From the NCBI RefSeq assembly GCF_023035815.1, contig NZ_CP073159.1, positions 682,001 through 746,000 on the forward strand: a stretch of 64,000 bases of DNA, written 5' to 3'. The translations under genes and the position numbers were made by a program. This DNA is from Borrelia parkeri. Lineage in GTDB: Bacteria; Spirochaetota; Spirochaetia; Borreliales; Borreliaceae. The notes under the pieces were generated by a model that was not told the origin of the DNA, did no database searches, and saw nothing but the letters and a program-made list of their open reading frames with translations. Every line of letters starts with the position of its first letter. Position 1 is the stretch's first letter. Shown piece after piece: positions 29,071-37,315 of this stretch.

Positions 29071-31635
29071 ATGCTAGATTCAGAAAACAAAGAGCTTTTA
29101 GAGATTTTTTTTGAGGAAGCTCAGAATCTTGTAGATACTCTTGAAGAAAATATTATGTCATTAGAGGATGACCCTAGTAATGCAGAAACTATTGATGAGA
29201 TATTTAGGGCGGCGCATACTCTTAAGGGCGGCTCAGCTTCTGTTGATATGATGGAACTTTCAGGTTTTACTCATATTGTTGAAGATGTATTTGATGCTAT
29301 TAGAGATAACAAATTAAAAATATGTAATGACCTTGTTGATTTACTTTTAAATGCACTTGATGTAATAAAAGGAATGCTTGATGCACGTCTTAATGGAGAT
29401 GTTTATTTACAAGATGTAAGCGATCTTAAAAATAAATTAAGAAGGTTTTTAGGAGACGAGCATCAGACAGTTTCCGGAATATCTTTAGAGAATATAAATG
29501 ATGATGAATTTTTACTTTCTTCCCGTGAGCTTAGTGATATGCGCGAAGTTGTTGGACTTGGTCAAAAAGTTTTAAAAGTGAGTATTTATTTTGATAAAGA
29601 TAATCCTATGTCTACAATTGCTGGTATACAGATGTTTCAAGCTTTAAAAGATTTAGGACCAATTCTGTATACGTTTCCTAATTATGAACAGCTTATTGCA
29701 GATAAGTTTTTAAGAAGAGTAGATTATTATTTAATATCTTTAAATAATAATACTATTGAAGAAAAAATCAAATTGTCTGGTGTTGCTTTGAGTTATGCAA
29801 TTGATGAATTTGATATTGATAGTGAGTTGGCAAAAATAGAGGTAATTGAGAGAAATACTGTTGTTAATGATACTCTGTCTGAAGTAAAAGTGCAGCTTTC
29901 TAATGATGAGCTTATAAGTTTAAGAGAGCGTATTGGTGATGCTAAGTTATTTGAGGTAAAGTTAAATTTCAATAAAGATAATCCTATGTCAACAATTTCT
30001 GGACTTCAGATGTTGCAGGCGTTAAAAAGTTTAGGAGAAGTTTATAAATCTATTCCTGAAGATTTATTAGCTGATAAATTTTTTGATTTTATTGTATATT
30101 ATTTAATATCAAATACCTCAGTGGATAGTATTTCTAAAAAGGTAGATTTGTCAGATGTTGTTGTTAGTTTTGATATTAACGAAATTGATTTAAAAAATAT
30201 TAAGGATGTAAATTTAAATACCGAAGTTGGTAGTTATGCCTCTTCTAAGGAATCTAAGAAGACAGCTGTAAATGTCAATTTGATTAGAATTGATAGTAAA
30301 AGAATAGATTCCATATTAAACCTTGTGAGTGAAGCCGTTATAAGTAAATCAACTTATAATCAAATAAATTCTGATATGACCTCTTTCCTTTATAGTTTTA
30401 ATTATTTTTATGATTATCAAGAAAGTTTTCGCAATAGTTTTTTGGTAGATTTAAAGATGATTTTTAAGGATATGGGTTTGGAATTGGAAAGCTCTCTTGA
30501 GAACCAAATAGCAAATTTGGTGGAGCATAAGCTTGATAGAACTTTACAGGATATGGTAGGTTTAAGAGATTTACTATTTAAAATTCTTCAAGATTCTAGA
30601 TTTGCCTCTAATAGACTCTCTAGGATAATTACTGATTTGCATGAGAGTGTTTTAAGGACAAGAATGTTACCAGTTTCTAGTATTTTTTCAAGATTTGCAA
30701 GAGTGGTAAGAGACCTTTCAAAAAAGCTAGGCAAGATTGTAGAGCTTAGTACTGAAGGGGAAGATACGGAAGTTGATAAATCTGTTATAGATGATCTTGT
30801 AGATCCTTTAATGCATTGTGTTAGAAATTCTATGGATCATGGTCTTGAAACTGCTGATGAGAGACTTAGCAAGGGTAAAGATAAAGCTGGTCATATAATT
30901 TTGCGTGCCAAGAATGAAGGTAATGTGATATCAATTGAGATTGAGGATGATGGAAGAGGTATAGATCCAGATATTATTAGGCAAAAATCAATTGAGAAAG
31001 GTTTAATAAAAGAAGATACGGTTTTATCTGAGAGTGAGATTTTGAACTTAATTTTTGAACCAGGATTTTCAACAGCTAGTCAGATTACAGATGTTTCTGG
31101 CAGAGGCGTAGGACTTGATGTTGTTAAAAATAATATTAAGAAATTAAATGGAACTATTGTTATAGATTCAAAAGTTAATGTTGGTACTACTTTTAAAATA
31201 AAGCTTCCTTTAACATTAGTGATTGTGCAAGGTCTTCTTGTAAAGTCAGGTAGTGAGATTTATGTTGTTCCTTTAAATAGTGTTCTTGAAACACATAGAA
31301 TTAGTGAAAAAAATATTAAGCTTCTTGAAAATGATCATGAAGTGTATAATTTAAGGGAAGAAGTTATATCTGTGCTTAGACTTGATGAGCTTTTTAATAT
31401 AAAGAACGATCAAAACCTGTATGAAAAGTTTTTAATAGTCATTAGCGTTAATGATAAAAAGGCTGGGATAGTTGTGGATTCTATTCTTGGAGAAGAAGAT
31501 TTTGTTGTAAAACCTATTAAAGATAAGTATGCTTCAAGTCCCGGAATAGTTGGAGCTACTACACTTGGTAATGGTAAGGTTGTCTTAATTATTGATGTGT
31601 TTAGGCTTTTTGACCTGAAAGATATGCAAGGATAG
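29071..31635 (+). CDS. cheA: Chemotaxis histidine kinase CheA (CheA2 type)
   Basis: Kinase that receives chemoreceptor signals and phosphorylates CheY. The 854-residue order is: Hpt domain with His49 in AAHTLKGG; two copies of a similar P2-like domain (KDNPMST at about residues 176 and 302); dimerisation region; ATPase with VRNSMDHGLE, DDGRGID (about 626) and GRGVGLDVV (about 677); and a C-terminal CheW-like domain. The tandem P2 copies are notable. The start ATG has only a distant AGGA. It is followed 4 bases later by cheW. Confidence 0.97.
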   Translation: MLDSENKELLEIFFEEAQNLVDTLEENIMSLEDDPSNAETIDEIFRAAHTLKGGSASVDMMELSGFTHIVEDVFDAIRDNKLKICNDLVDLLLNALDVIKGMLDARLNGDVYLQDVSDLKNKLRRFLGDEHQTVSGISLENINDDEFLLSSRELSDMREVVGLGQKVLKVSIYFDKDNPMSTIAGIQMFQALKDLGPILYTFPNYEQLIADKFLRRVDYYLISLNNNTIEEKIKLSGVALSYAIDEFDIDSELAKIEVIERNTVVNDTLSEVKVQLSNDELISLRERIGDAKLFEVKLNFNKDNPMSTISGLQMLQALKSLGEVYKSIPEDLLADKFFDFIVYYLISNTSVDSISKKVDLSDVVVSFDINEIDLKNIKDVNLNTEVGSYASSKESKKTAVNVNLIRIDSKRIDSILNLVSEAVISKSTYNQINSDMTSFLYSFNYFYDYQESFRNSFLVDLKMIFKDMGLELESSLENQIANLVEHKLDRTLQDMVGLRDLLFKILQDSRFASNRLSRIITDLHESVLRTRMLPVSSIFSRFARVVRDLSKKLGKIVELSTEGEDTEVDKSVIDDLVDPLMHCVRNSMDHGLETADERLSKGKDKAGHIILRAKNEGNVISIEIEDDGRGIDPDIIRQKSIEKGLIKEDTVLSESEILNLIFEPGFSTASQITDVSGRGVGLDVVKNNIKKLNGTIVIDSKVNVGTTFKIKLPLTLVIVQGLLVKSGSEIYVVPLNSVLETHRISEKNIKLLENDHEVYNLREEVISVLRLDELFNIKNDQNLYEKFLIVISVNDKKAGIVVDSILGEEDFVVKPIKDKYASSPGIVGATTLGNGKVVLIIDVFRLFDLKDMQG

Positions 31636-31639
31636 TCTT

Positions 31640-33025
31640 ATGATGGAAATAAAAGAGATATGTTTAGGTGATCATAATGTAAGTAATCAAGTTAAAGGAC
31701 CTACTCCTGTTAATTTAGATTTTAAAGTAGTTTCTTTTAATATTGGAAATGATAATTATCTTGTAGATATTATGCAAGTTAAGGAGATTAGGAAATCTAG
31801 TAATTTTACATATGTCCCAAATGCTAAAAAATATGTGGTTGGTCTTGATAATTTAAGAGGAGAAATAATCTCTATTATTGATTTGAGAATAATGTTTAAT
31901 TTGGAAGTTCTTAAGAGAGATCTTGAAGATATTATGGTTCTTAGGAATGGTGATTTATTAATAGGAGTTATTGTTGATAAGGTTAATAATGTTTTTTCAA
32001 TTGATTCTTCTTTAATTCAAGACCCTCATCCTGTTCTATCCCAAGAAGCACTTATACGTTACATAAAGGGAGTAGTTGAGTATGGTGAAAAATTATATAT
32101 TCTTCTTGATGTTGATAGAATTTTTGATTATGATAGGGAAGAAAAAATTTTATTGGAAGATAGCAGAAATGATGATGAGATAGATGCTTCTGGGAATGAG
32201 GATAACTCATTGTCTTATAGCAATAATTTTTTAGAATTGTCAGAATCATCTGTTAGTGAACTTGCAACGTCGTCTAAGGGTGATTTAGATGATTTAAAGG
32301 TTATTAAAGAAAATCTTTTTAAATATTCTTTCAATGCGTCTTTAGTAAATGATGAATTTTTAAAGAAAATTGGTATGCAATTAGATATTGCAAATATTAA
32401 TGATTTATCTTATGATAATTTTTTAGGTGAATTTTATTCAAAATCATCAGGACGCTTATGGGATGATAGATATTTGAAAGAATTTCAGGATGAAATTGTT
32501 AAGCCATATGTTAATGATATGAGTGGTGTTGGTACTGTTTTAAATGTTTTTGAGATTGGATGTGGTGATGGAAAGGAGACAATATCTTTTGTGAATGTTT
32601 TATATGAGTCTTATAAAAATCCTTTTAAGGTAACAGCTATTGATAATAATTTAGTTAAAGTAATTGGCACTTCTAGTTTGATTTTCTCAGAGTCTGATAT
32701 TAATTTAAGCGAGATTTATAGAAAGAATTCCTTTGAGCAGAGTCCTGGAGTTTATAAATTCAAACCAGAGATTATGAATAATATTTTATTTGAATATTCA
32801 GATGCTATTTTATCAGAATTTCCAGAAAATTTGGGAATTGTTTTTTTAAGGGATATTTTATGTTTCTTGAATGATAATGGTCAGAATTTAATTCTGGATG
32901 CGATTGCAGAAAAATCTGTTAGCGGTGCTCTTTTGATTTTAGGAGATAATGAAGAACTTAAGAACAATGATCTTTTTATGAAAGATAGATCTGTTAAATA
33001 TTTTAATTTGTATAAAAGGATTTAA
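31640..33025 (+). CDS. cheW: CheW fused to a CheR-like methyltransferase domain (CheW3 type)
   Basis: Residues about 25-165 form a CheW coupling domain (KVVSFNIGNDNYLVDIMQVKEI, then NLRGEIISIIDLR), which links receptors to CheA. After an acidic Ser/Asp/Asn linker (about 170-220), residues 225-461 resemble a CheR-type SAM methyltransferase: EIGCGDGKE at 305-313 corresponds to the SAM-binding loop and IVFLRDILCFLND with ALLILGDNEEL corresponds to the CheR end. The usual catalytic-region GCSTGEE is changed, so activity is doubtful. The cluster position supports a role with CheA2. Confidence 0.92.
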   Translation: MMEIKEICLGDHNVSNQVKGPTPVNLDFKVVSFNIGNDNYLVDIMQVKEIRKSSNFTYVPNAKKYVVGLDNLRGEIISIIDLRIMFNLEVLKRDLEDIMVLRNGDLLIGVIVDKVNNVFSIDSSLIQDPHPVLSQEALIRYIKGVVEYGEKLYILLDVDRIFDYDREEKILLEDSRNDDEIDASGNEDNSLSYSNNFLELSESSVSELATSSKGDLDDLKVIKENLFKYSFNASLVNDEFLKKIGMQLDIANINDLSYDNFLGEFYSKSSGRLWDDRYLKEFQDEIVKPYVNDMSGVGTVLNVFEIGCGDGKETISFVNVLYESYKNPFKVTAIDNNLVKVIGTSSLIFSESDINLSEIYRKNSFEQSPGVYKFKPEIMNNILFEYSDAILSEFPENLGIVFLRDILCFLNDNGQNLILDAIAEKSVSGALLILGDNEELKNNDLFMKDRSVKYFNLYKRI

Positions 33026-33036
33026 AGGAGAAATTA

Positions 33037-33522
33037 ATGAGAATAGATTATATAGAGCCATTTTTAGATGCTGCTTCTTCAGTTTTAAGGGATATGTTGC
33101 TTGTTGAAGACATTCAGATGGGCAGTCCTGGACTTAAGTCGATAAATCAAAAAATAAGAGGAGTGTCTGTAATTGTAGGACTTGCAGGTTCTGTTGAAGG
33201 TAGTATTATTATTGATATGGATATTGATACCGCGCTTTTTGTTGCTTCAAAGTTGAATTTTGAGGAGTATGTTGATTTTGATGATGAAGAGACTAAAGAG
33301 ATGGTAGCAGCAACTCTTACGGAAGTTGGTAATATTATTGCTGGCAATTTTGTTACTACTTTGCATGCTAAGGGTTTTGTATTTGATATAACCCCACCAG
33401 CTTTTATTTATGGAGAAAATATGAAAATAAGTAATAAGGGTTCTGAAGCATTAATAGTTCCCTTTACTTTACCAGATGGTAAAATTATCGAAGTTAATAT
33501 TGCAATAAGAGAGAGGGTTTGA
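33037..33522 (+). CDS. cheX: CheY-P phosphatase CheX
   Basis: Dephosphorylates CheY-P to end the signal. The 161-residue protein has the catalytic ExxN pair E96 and N99 in TEVGNIIAGN, at the same positions as described for the B. burgdorferi enzyme. The ATG follows AAAGGAG. It lies between cheW and cheY, with a short leader frame and a repeated ribosome site between it and cheY. Confidence 0.97.
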   Translation: MRIDYIEPFLDAASSVLRDMLLVEDIQMGSPGLKSINQKIRGVSVIVGLAGSVEGSIIIDMDIDTALFVASKLNFEEYVDFDDEETKEMVAATLTEVGNIIAGNFVTTLHAKGFVFDITPPAFIYGENMKISNKGSEALIVPFTLPDGKIIEVNIAIRERV

Positions 33523-33523
33523 T

Positions 33524-33574
33524 ATGATTATGGAGTTGAAAGTACTTATTATGAAAGAAGAGGGTTTAATATGA
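33524..33574 (+). CDS. Possible 16-residue leader peptide between cheX and cheY
   Basis: A short frame beginning ATGATTATGGAG just after the cheX stop encodes MIMELKVLIMKEEGLI. It has its own ribosome site (GAGGG at the end of cheX) and its stop TGA overlaps the cheY start in ATGA. The ribosome-site-plus-ATG segment is repeated at cheY (AGAGGGTTTGATATGAT at 33512 and AGAGGGTTTAATATGAT at 33559). It may couple translation of cheY to cheX. It could be a chance frame. Confidence 0.35.
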   Translation: MIMELKVLIMKEEGLI

Positions 33575-34011
33575 TCCAAAAAACTACAATTGCTGTGGAT
33601 TCTTCAAATAAACCAAAGGGGATCAATTATGACACCGGAGTTCCTTTTAATGTTTTGATCGTGGATGATTCAGTTTTTACTGTAAAGCAGCTTACACAAA
33701 TTTTTACTTCTGAAGGATTCAATATTATTGATACTGCTGCTGATGGTGAGGAAGCTGTGATTAAATATAAAAACCATTATCCTAATATTGATGTTGTTAC
33801 TCTTGATATTACTATGCCCAAGATGGATGGGATAACTTGTCTTTCTAATATTATGGAATTTGATAAAAATGCTAAAGTAATAATGATTTCTGCTTTAGGA
33901 AAAGAACAGTTGGTGAAAGATTGTTTAATTAAAGGTGCAAAGACATTTATTGTGAAGCCTCTTGATAGAGCTAAGGTTCTTCAAAGAGTGATGTCTGTAT
34001 TTGTTAAATGA
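33571..34011 (+). CDS. cheY: Chemotaxis response regulator CheY (CheY3 type)
   Basis: Single-domain receiver that carries the signal from CheA to the flagellar switch. The 146-residue protein has a family-longer N-terminal extension (about 25 residues) before IVDDS. Phospho-acceptor Asp79 (TLDITMP), acidic pair D32/D33, the SALGK loop and VKP (Lys) are all present. Asp79 matches the numbering known for CheY3. The ATG follows GAGGG. It ends the operon; the next gene is on the other strand. Confidence 0.97.
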   Translation: MIQKTTIAVDSSNKPKGINYDTGVPFNVLIVDDSVFTVKQLTQIFTSEGFNIIDTAADGEEAVIKYKNHYPNIDVVTLDITMPKMDGITCLSNIMEFDKNAKVIMISALGKEQLVKDCLIKGAKTFIVKPLDRAKVLQRVMSVFVK

Positions 34012-34031
34012 AATAGTATGTTCTTAGTAGC

Positions 34032-34544
34032 TTAGTATTTTTTATAAAAAATCATTTCATTATTTATTTCATTTAATGGTTTTGTGAAATATGACATGTT
34101 AAGATTAAAAATTTCTAATTTATTTTTGTTATTGTTGCCTATATATAGCTCTAGCTTATAAAAGCCCTTTTTGGTATATATTAGTGCTGAGCTTTTAAAA
34201 ATTGAATCTATGGCTTTGATTTTAAATATTTTATATTTTGAGAAATTTTTGTCAATAATTTCACTTTGTAGTAAATATTTGTTGGCTTCTTTATAAGTTG
34301 GAGTTATTGCTGTGTAGTTAATTTTATCTCTTAAAATGCTCTTTATAAAATTTTCTGTTAATTCATATATTTGCATTTCATGTGTGCCTTTTGAATGTTT
34401 GGTATAATATTCTTCTTCTATTATTAGATTAAAAGCAGAATATTTTTTTGTTGCTTCTGATGATCGTTTTTCAATTGAAGTTGTTATTAATCTTGAGTGG
34501 ATTGATGTGTTAATAATTAGTAACAGAAATATTTTTTTTATCAT
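34032..34544 (-). CDS. Putative exported protein of unknown function
   Basis: A 170-residue protein with a likely N-terminal signal sequence (residues 4-17, KIFLLLIINTSIHS) and a Lys/Tyr/Asn-rich mature part without a recognised domain. It is the last gene of the operon starting with gph. The start overlaps the stop of the upstream membrane-protein gene by 4 bases (ATGA), implying coupling. Its end lies 20 bases from the convergent cheY stop. Confidence 0.75.
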   Translation of the reverse strand: MIKKIFLLLIINTSIHSRLITTSIEKRSSEATKKYSAFNLIIEEEYYTKHSKGTHEMQIYELTENFIKSILRDKINYTAITPTYKEANKYLLQSEIIDKNFSKYKIFKIKAIDSIFKSSALIYTKKGFYKLELYIGNNNKNKLEIFNLNMSYFTKPLNEINNEMIFYKKY

Positions 34545-35587
34545 ACATGTTCCTTATTGCTATTGATTATTCTTTTCACTTTTTCAATTTCTAAGGGAAG
34601 TTTGCTTCTTCTTTTTGCGTTTAGTTTGTCTTTTAATAAAACATTATTAAATGTTTTTGCCATTTCATATACTTTTTCTTCGCTGAAATGGAATGGAATT
34701 TGAATTTTTCTATACTCAATTGGATTTTGTAATACTTTTTGCATTAGTATAATTGGATTTAGAAAACTTGCTTTAAAAAATTTATAAAAATTTGTTAAAA
34801 ACAGTGCAAATGATATAAAAAGTGTAAATAAAAATATCCCCATTACAGAATCATTTTTTCTTTGCAGATACTTATCTATATAGAATTTTGTTTGATCCAT
34901 TTCGATAATTTTATATTCGCTGGGACTGTAGTAGAAAAATATATCGTCAGATTTAGAATATATTGTTTTATCTGTATCTTTAATTATTAGTATAAAGGGA
35001 TATTTTTCTTTGATATAGTTTTTTTCAGTTGTTATTGAGATGTTTTTTATGATATTAAATTCTTGCTTTTCTGGAATTGTATTTGCAAAACCTGAACTTG
35101 AAAATATTATAAAAAATATGAATGGAATTAGTAAACTTATTGAAAATGTTCTTGCAAATGCAACTAAGATTAGATTTTTTTCTTTTGGATTATAATAAAT
35201 TTCAATCATTAGGTCGTTAAATCTAAGGAGTCTTAAGAATCTTAATTTGAAAAGTGAAAGTACGATTGGACTTAGAATTGTTTCGTGAGGATTAATTATA
35301 TTTTGGATTTGATGAGAGCTATAAAATATTAAGGGAATTAAGCAATGAATTAGATCAAAAAATAAATTATTTCTTATATATATTTGTAGTTTTTGTGAAA
35401 AATAAGCTTTTGAAATTTTGTATAAAAAGATCAAGATCAATATTGCGTCGAATAAAAATCCAATGAATATTAGAGCGAATCGGATCTTGTATGGCAAGAA
35501 AAGTATTATTGATAATTCTTCTATTAGGAATGCAATTATTGATGCGATTAAAGTGGCCTTAAAAAAATTTGAAAGTATTTTTACCAT
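34541..35587 (-). CDS. Membrane protein with a voltage-sensor-like region and a HAMP-like tail
   Basis: 348 residues, no named family known to me. Helices by eye: 11-31, 36-57 (with D47), 74-90 (with D78), 108-128, 147-165 and 249-268. The fourth helix has K114, R116, R119 and R122 spaced like an S4 sensor (FKLRFLRLLRF), and acidic residues in helices 2 and 3 match the partners in voltage-sensor domains. A likely extracytoplasmic domain covers 166-248. After the last helix, residues 270-325 look HAMP-like (NPIILMQKV, then EKVYEMAKTFNNV). No kinase or MCP output domain follows. It overlaps both neighbours of a four-gene operon. Confidence 0.75.
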   Translation of the reverse strand: MVKILSNFFKATLIASIIAFLIEELSIILFLPYKIRFALIFIGFLFDAILILIFLYKISKAYFSQKLQIYIRNNLFFDLIHCLIPLIFYSSHQIQNIINPHETILSPIVLSLFKLRFLRLLRFNDLMIEIYYNPKEKNLILVAFARTFSISLLIPFIFFIIFSSSGFANTIPEKQEFNIIKNISITTEKNYIKEKYPFILIIKDTDKTIYSKSDDIFFYYSPSEYKIIEMDQTKFYIDKYLQRKNDSVMGIFLFTLFISFALFLTNFYKFFKASFLNPIILMQKVLQNPIEYRKIQIPFHFSEEKVYEMAKTFNNVLLKDKLNAKRRSKLPLEIEKVKRIINSNKEHV

Positions 35588-36444
35588 TTATTTTTCCTAG
35601 CTATTTCTAGAAGTTCTTTAATAATTCTTGGATCATGCTCCTTTGAGTTTAATTGTTTTATTGAAAACCAGCTCTCATCATAACCTATAAATCCCTTTAT
35701 TCTATTGTTTTTAATGTTTGGTATTCTGGTTCTGTTTGAAAAAATGGATATTAATGTTGCAATTGGTGATATGTTACTTAAATTTTCATACTTAAATAGA
35801 CTTTGAGTTATCAGACTAACTGTATTGTCATCTAAAAATTTAATTTCTCTGCTAACTAATTTTGCTGTATTTTCAATATTTCTTGGCATTAATTTTATTT
35901 CTTTTTCTAAATAAAACTTAATTATTAGAACTCTTAATAAGAGTAGAATTTTTATGTAATTTTTTACAATTTTTGAAGAATCAAGCATATCATTTTCTTT
36001 TTTGATTAGGTGTGTTGTATAAGAATTTTTGTCTTCAAAGAGTTTGTTTATATAAAATGTTATATGCCCGCTACTTATGGCATTGAAATCGTATAAGAAT
36101 TCTTTTCTTAAGTAAGGATTTGCTTTAATAGAACCAAATATTAATTCTAGATTATTTTTATTAAGCTCTTTGTTAAAGAGGTCTTTTACAATATTTAGAT
36201 CAATAGATTCGATGTTTGATAAAACAAGAGGAGTAATTATTATGTCAGTTTTTTCTTTAACGTATTGAATAAGTGAATCAGTATCAGATTTAAAATTTTC
36301 GTCTATAAATGTTGAAATAGTTTTTTTATTTTCTTCTAAATATTTGATTATTTCAATTTCTTTTTCAAAAACCGATAATCCCTTTATGCTTTCATGATTA
36401 AATAAATAATGATACAGGTGTGGGAAGTATACTTTTGAATTCAT
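35581..36444 (-). CDS. Conserved protein of unknown function in the gph operon
   Basis: A 287-residue, apparently cytoplasmic, mostly helical protein without a recognised motif. It is Lys/Ile/Asn-rich like other minus-strand genes here. Its ATG overlaps the gph stop by 4 bases (ATGA), and its stop overlaps the next start by 7 bases. Such tight packing suggests co-translation and a shared function, which cannot be named. Confidence 0.75.
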   Translation of the reverse strand: MNSKVYFPHLYHYLFNHESIKGLSVFEKEIEIIKYLEENKKTISTFIDENFKSDTDSLIQYVKEKTDIIITPLVLSNIESIDLNIVKDLFNKELNKNNLELIFGSIKANPYLRKEFLYDFNAISSGHITFYINKLFEDKNSYTTHLIKKENDMLDSSKIVKNYIKILLLLRVLIIKFYLEKEIKLMPRNIENTAKLVSREIKFLDDNTVSLITQSLFKYENLSNISPIATLISIFSNRTRIPNIKNNRIKGFIGYDESWFSIKQLNSKEHDPRIIKELLEIARKNKW

Positions 36445-37103
36445 TTGATTATGTCCAAAAGTTCAGATGGACTACTTAAAATGTATTTTGCTCCGCTTTC
36501 TTTTAATTCTTCTATTGTTCTAAAACCCCATGAAACCCCTATAGGTAAAAATCCTGCATTCTGAGCAGTGATCATATCAACATCGCTGTCTCCGATGTAT
36601 GCTATTTCCTTTGGCATGAGATTTAATTCTATTATCATGTCAAGTGCATTTGAAGGATCTGGTTTTGCCTCAAATCTTGGTGAGTAGCCCCTCACTTCAA
36701 AGAAGTTTATGTCTTTGAATATATCTTTTGATATTATTAATAGTTCTTCATGGTTTTTATTGCTTAAGATTCCAACAGGGATGTTAAGTGAATTTAGTTT
36801 TCTTAAAAGTTCTGGTATACCATCATATGCTTTTGTTAGGGAATAAAGATTTTGATTGTATGCTTTTACAAATTCTTGATAAAGATTATCTTTGAGGTGT
36901 TTATCATTTAAGTTTACGTTAAGATGCTCTAAGGTGTTCTCTACTAATTTAGAATATCCTCTGCCAACAAGAGTGTTAAATTCATCTGTTTTAATTTCTG
37001 TATATCCTAATTTTTTTAGTGCCAAGTTCATTGAAAATGCAATATCCATGATGCTGTTTATTAAAGTTCCATCCATGTCGAAAATGCAGGCTTTAATTCT
37101 CAT
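36441..37103 (-). CDS. gph: HAD-family phosphatase, probably phosphoglycolate phosphatase
   Basis: A 220-residue HAD-superfamily hydrolase. Motif I is FDMDGTLINS (nucleophile Asp9), motif II is ILSNKNHE, and the Mg-binding motif is YIGDSDVDMITAQNAG near residue 170. It removes phosphate from a small metabolite such as 2-phosphoglycolate; the exact substrate is inferred from annotation practice, not from sequence. It is the first gene of a four-gene minus-strand operon with overlapping ends, and is divergent from the ABC transporter operon. Confidence 0.85.
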   Translation of the reverse strand: MRIKACIFDMDGTLINSIMDIAFSMNLALKKLGYTEIKTDEFNTLVGRGYSKLVENTLEHLNVNLNDKHLKDNLYQEFVKAYNQNLYSLTKAYDGIPELLRKLNSLNIPVGILSNKNHEELLIISKDIFKDINFFEVRGYSPRFEAKPDPSNALDMIIELNLMPKEIAYIGDSDVDMITAQNAGFLPIGVSWGFRTIEELKESGAKYILSSPSELLDIIK

Positions 37104-37227
37104 ATTTTAATCCTTTTGTCATTATCATAATGTGCCTTCATTTTATCATTATTTTTTGTCTTTTATTAAATTTATTGCATGATTTTTTATATTTTACATT
37201 ATTTTTGATTTTTTTTCTGAAAATCTC

Positions 37228-37256
37228 TTGAAAATATTTGTTTTTAGTTTTAATAT
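37228..37256 (+). promoter_or_regulatory. Probable promoter of the nucleoside ABC operon
   Basis: TTGAAA (37228-37233) and TAATAT (37251-37256) are separated by 17 bases, about 60 bases before the ATPase gene. This AT-rich divergent gap is 212 bases long; I see no other conserved element in it. Confidence 0.45.
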
Positions 37257-37315
37257 ATTTGGTTAAGGTATAAATAAAATGTTATTTATCTTTGTTAAAT
37301 TTCGGGTTATATTTA

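Noticed and set aside
34035..34055. ATTTTTTATAAAAAAT palindrome as a cheY terminator
   Set aside because: It lies inside the C-terminal codons of the convergent gene and is simple A/T; it may work but cannot be told from background.
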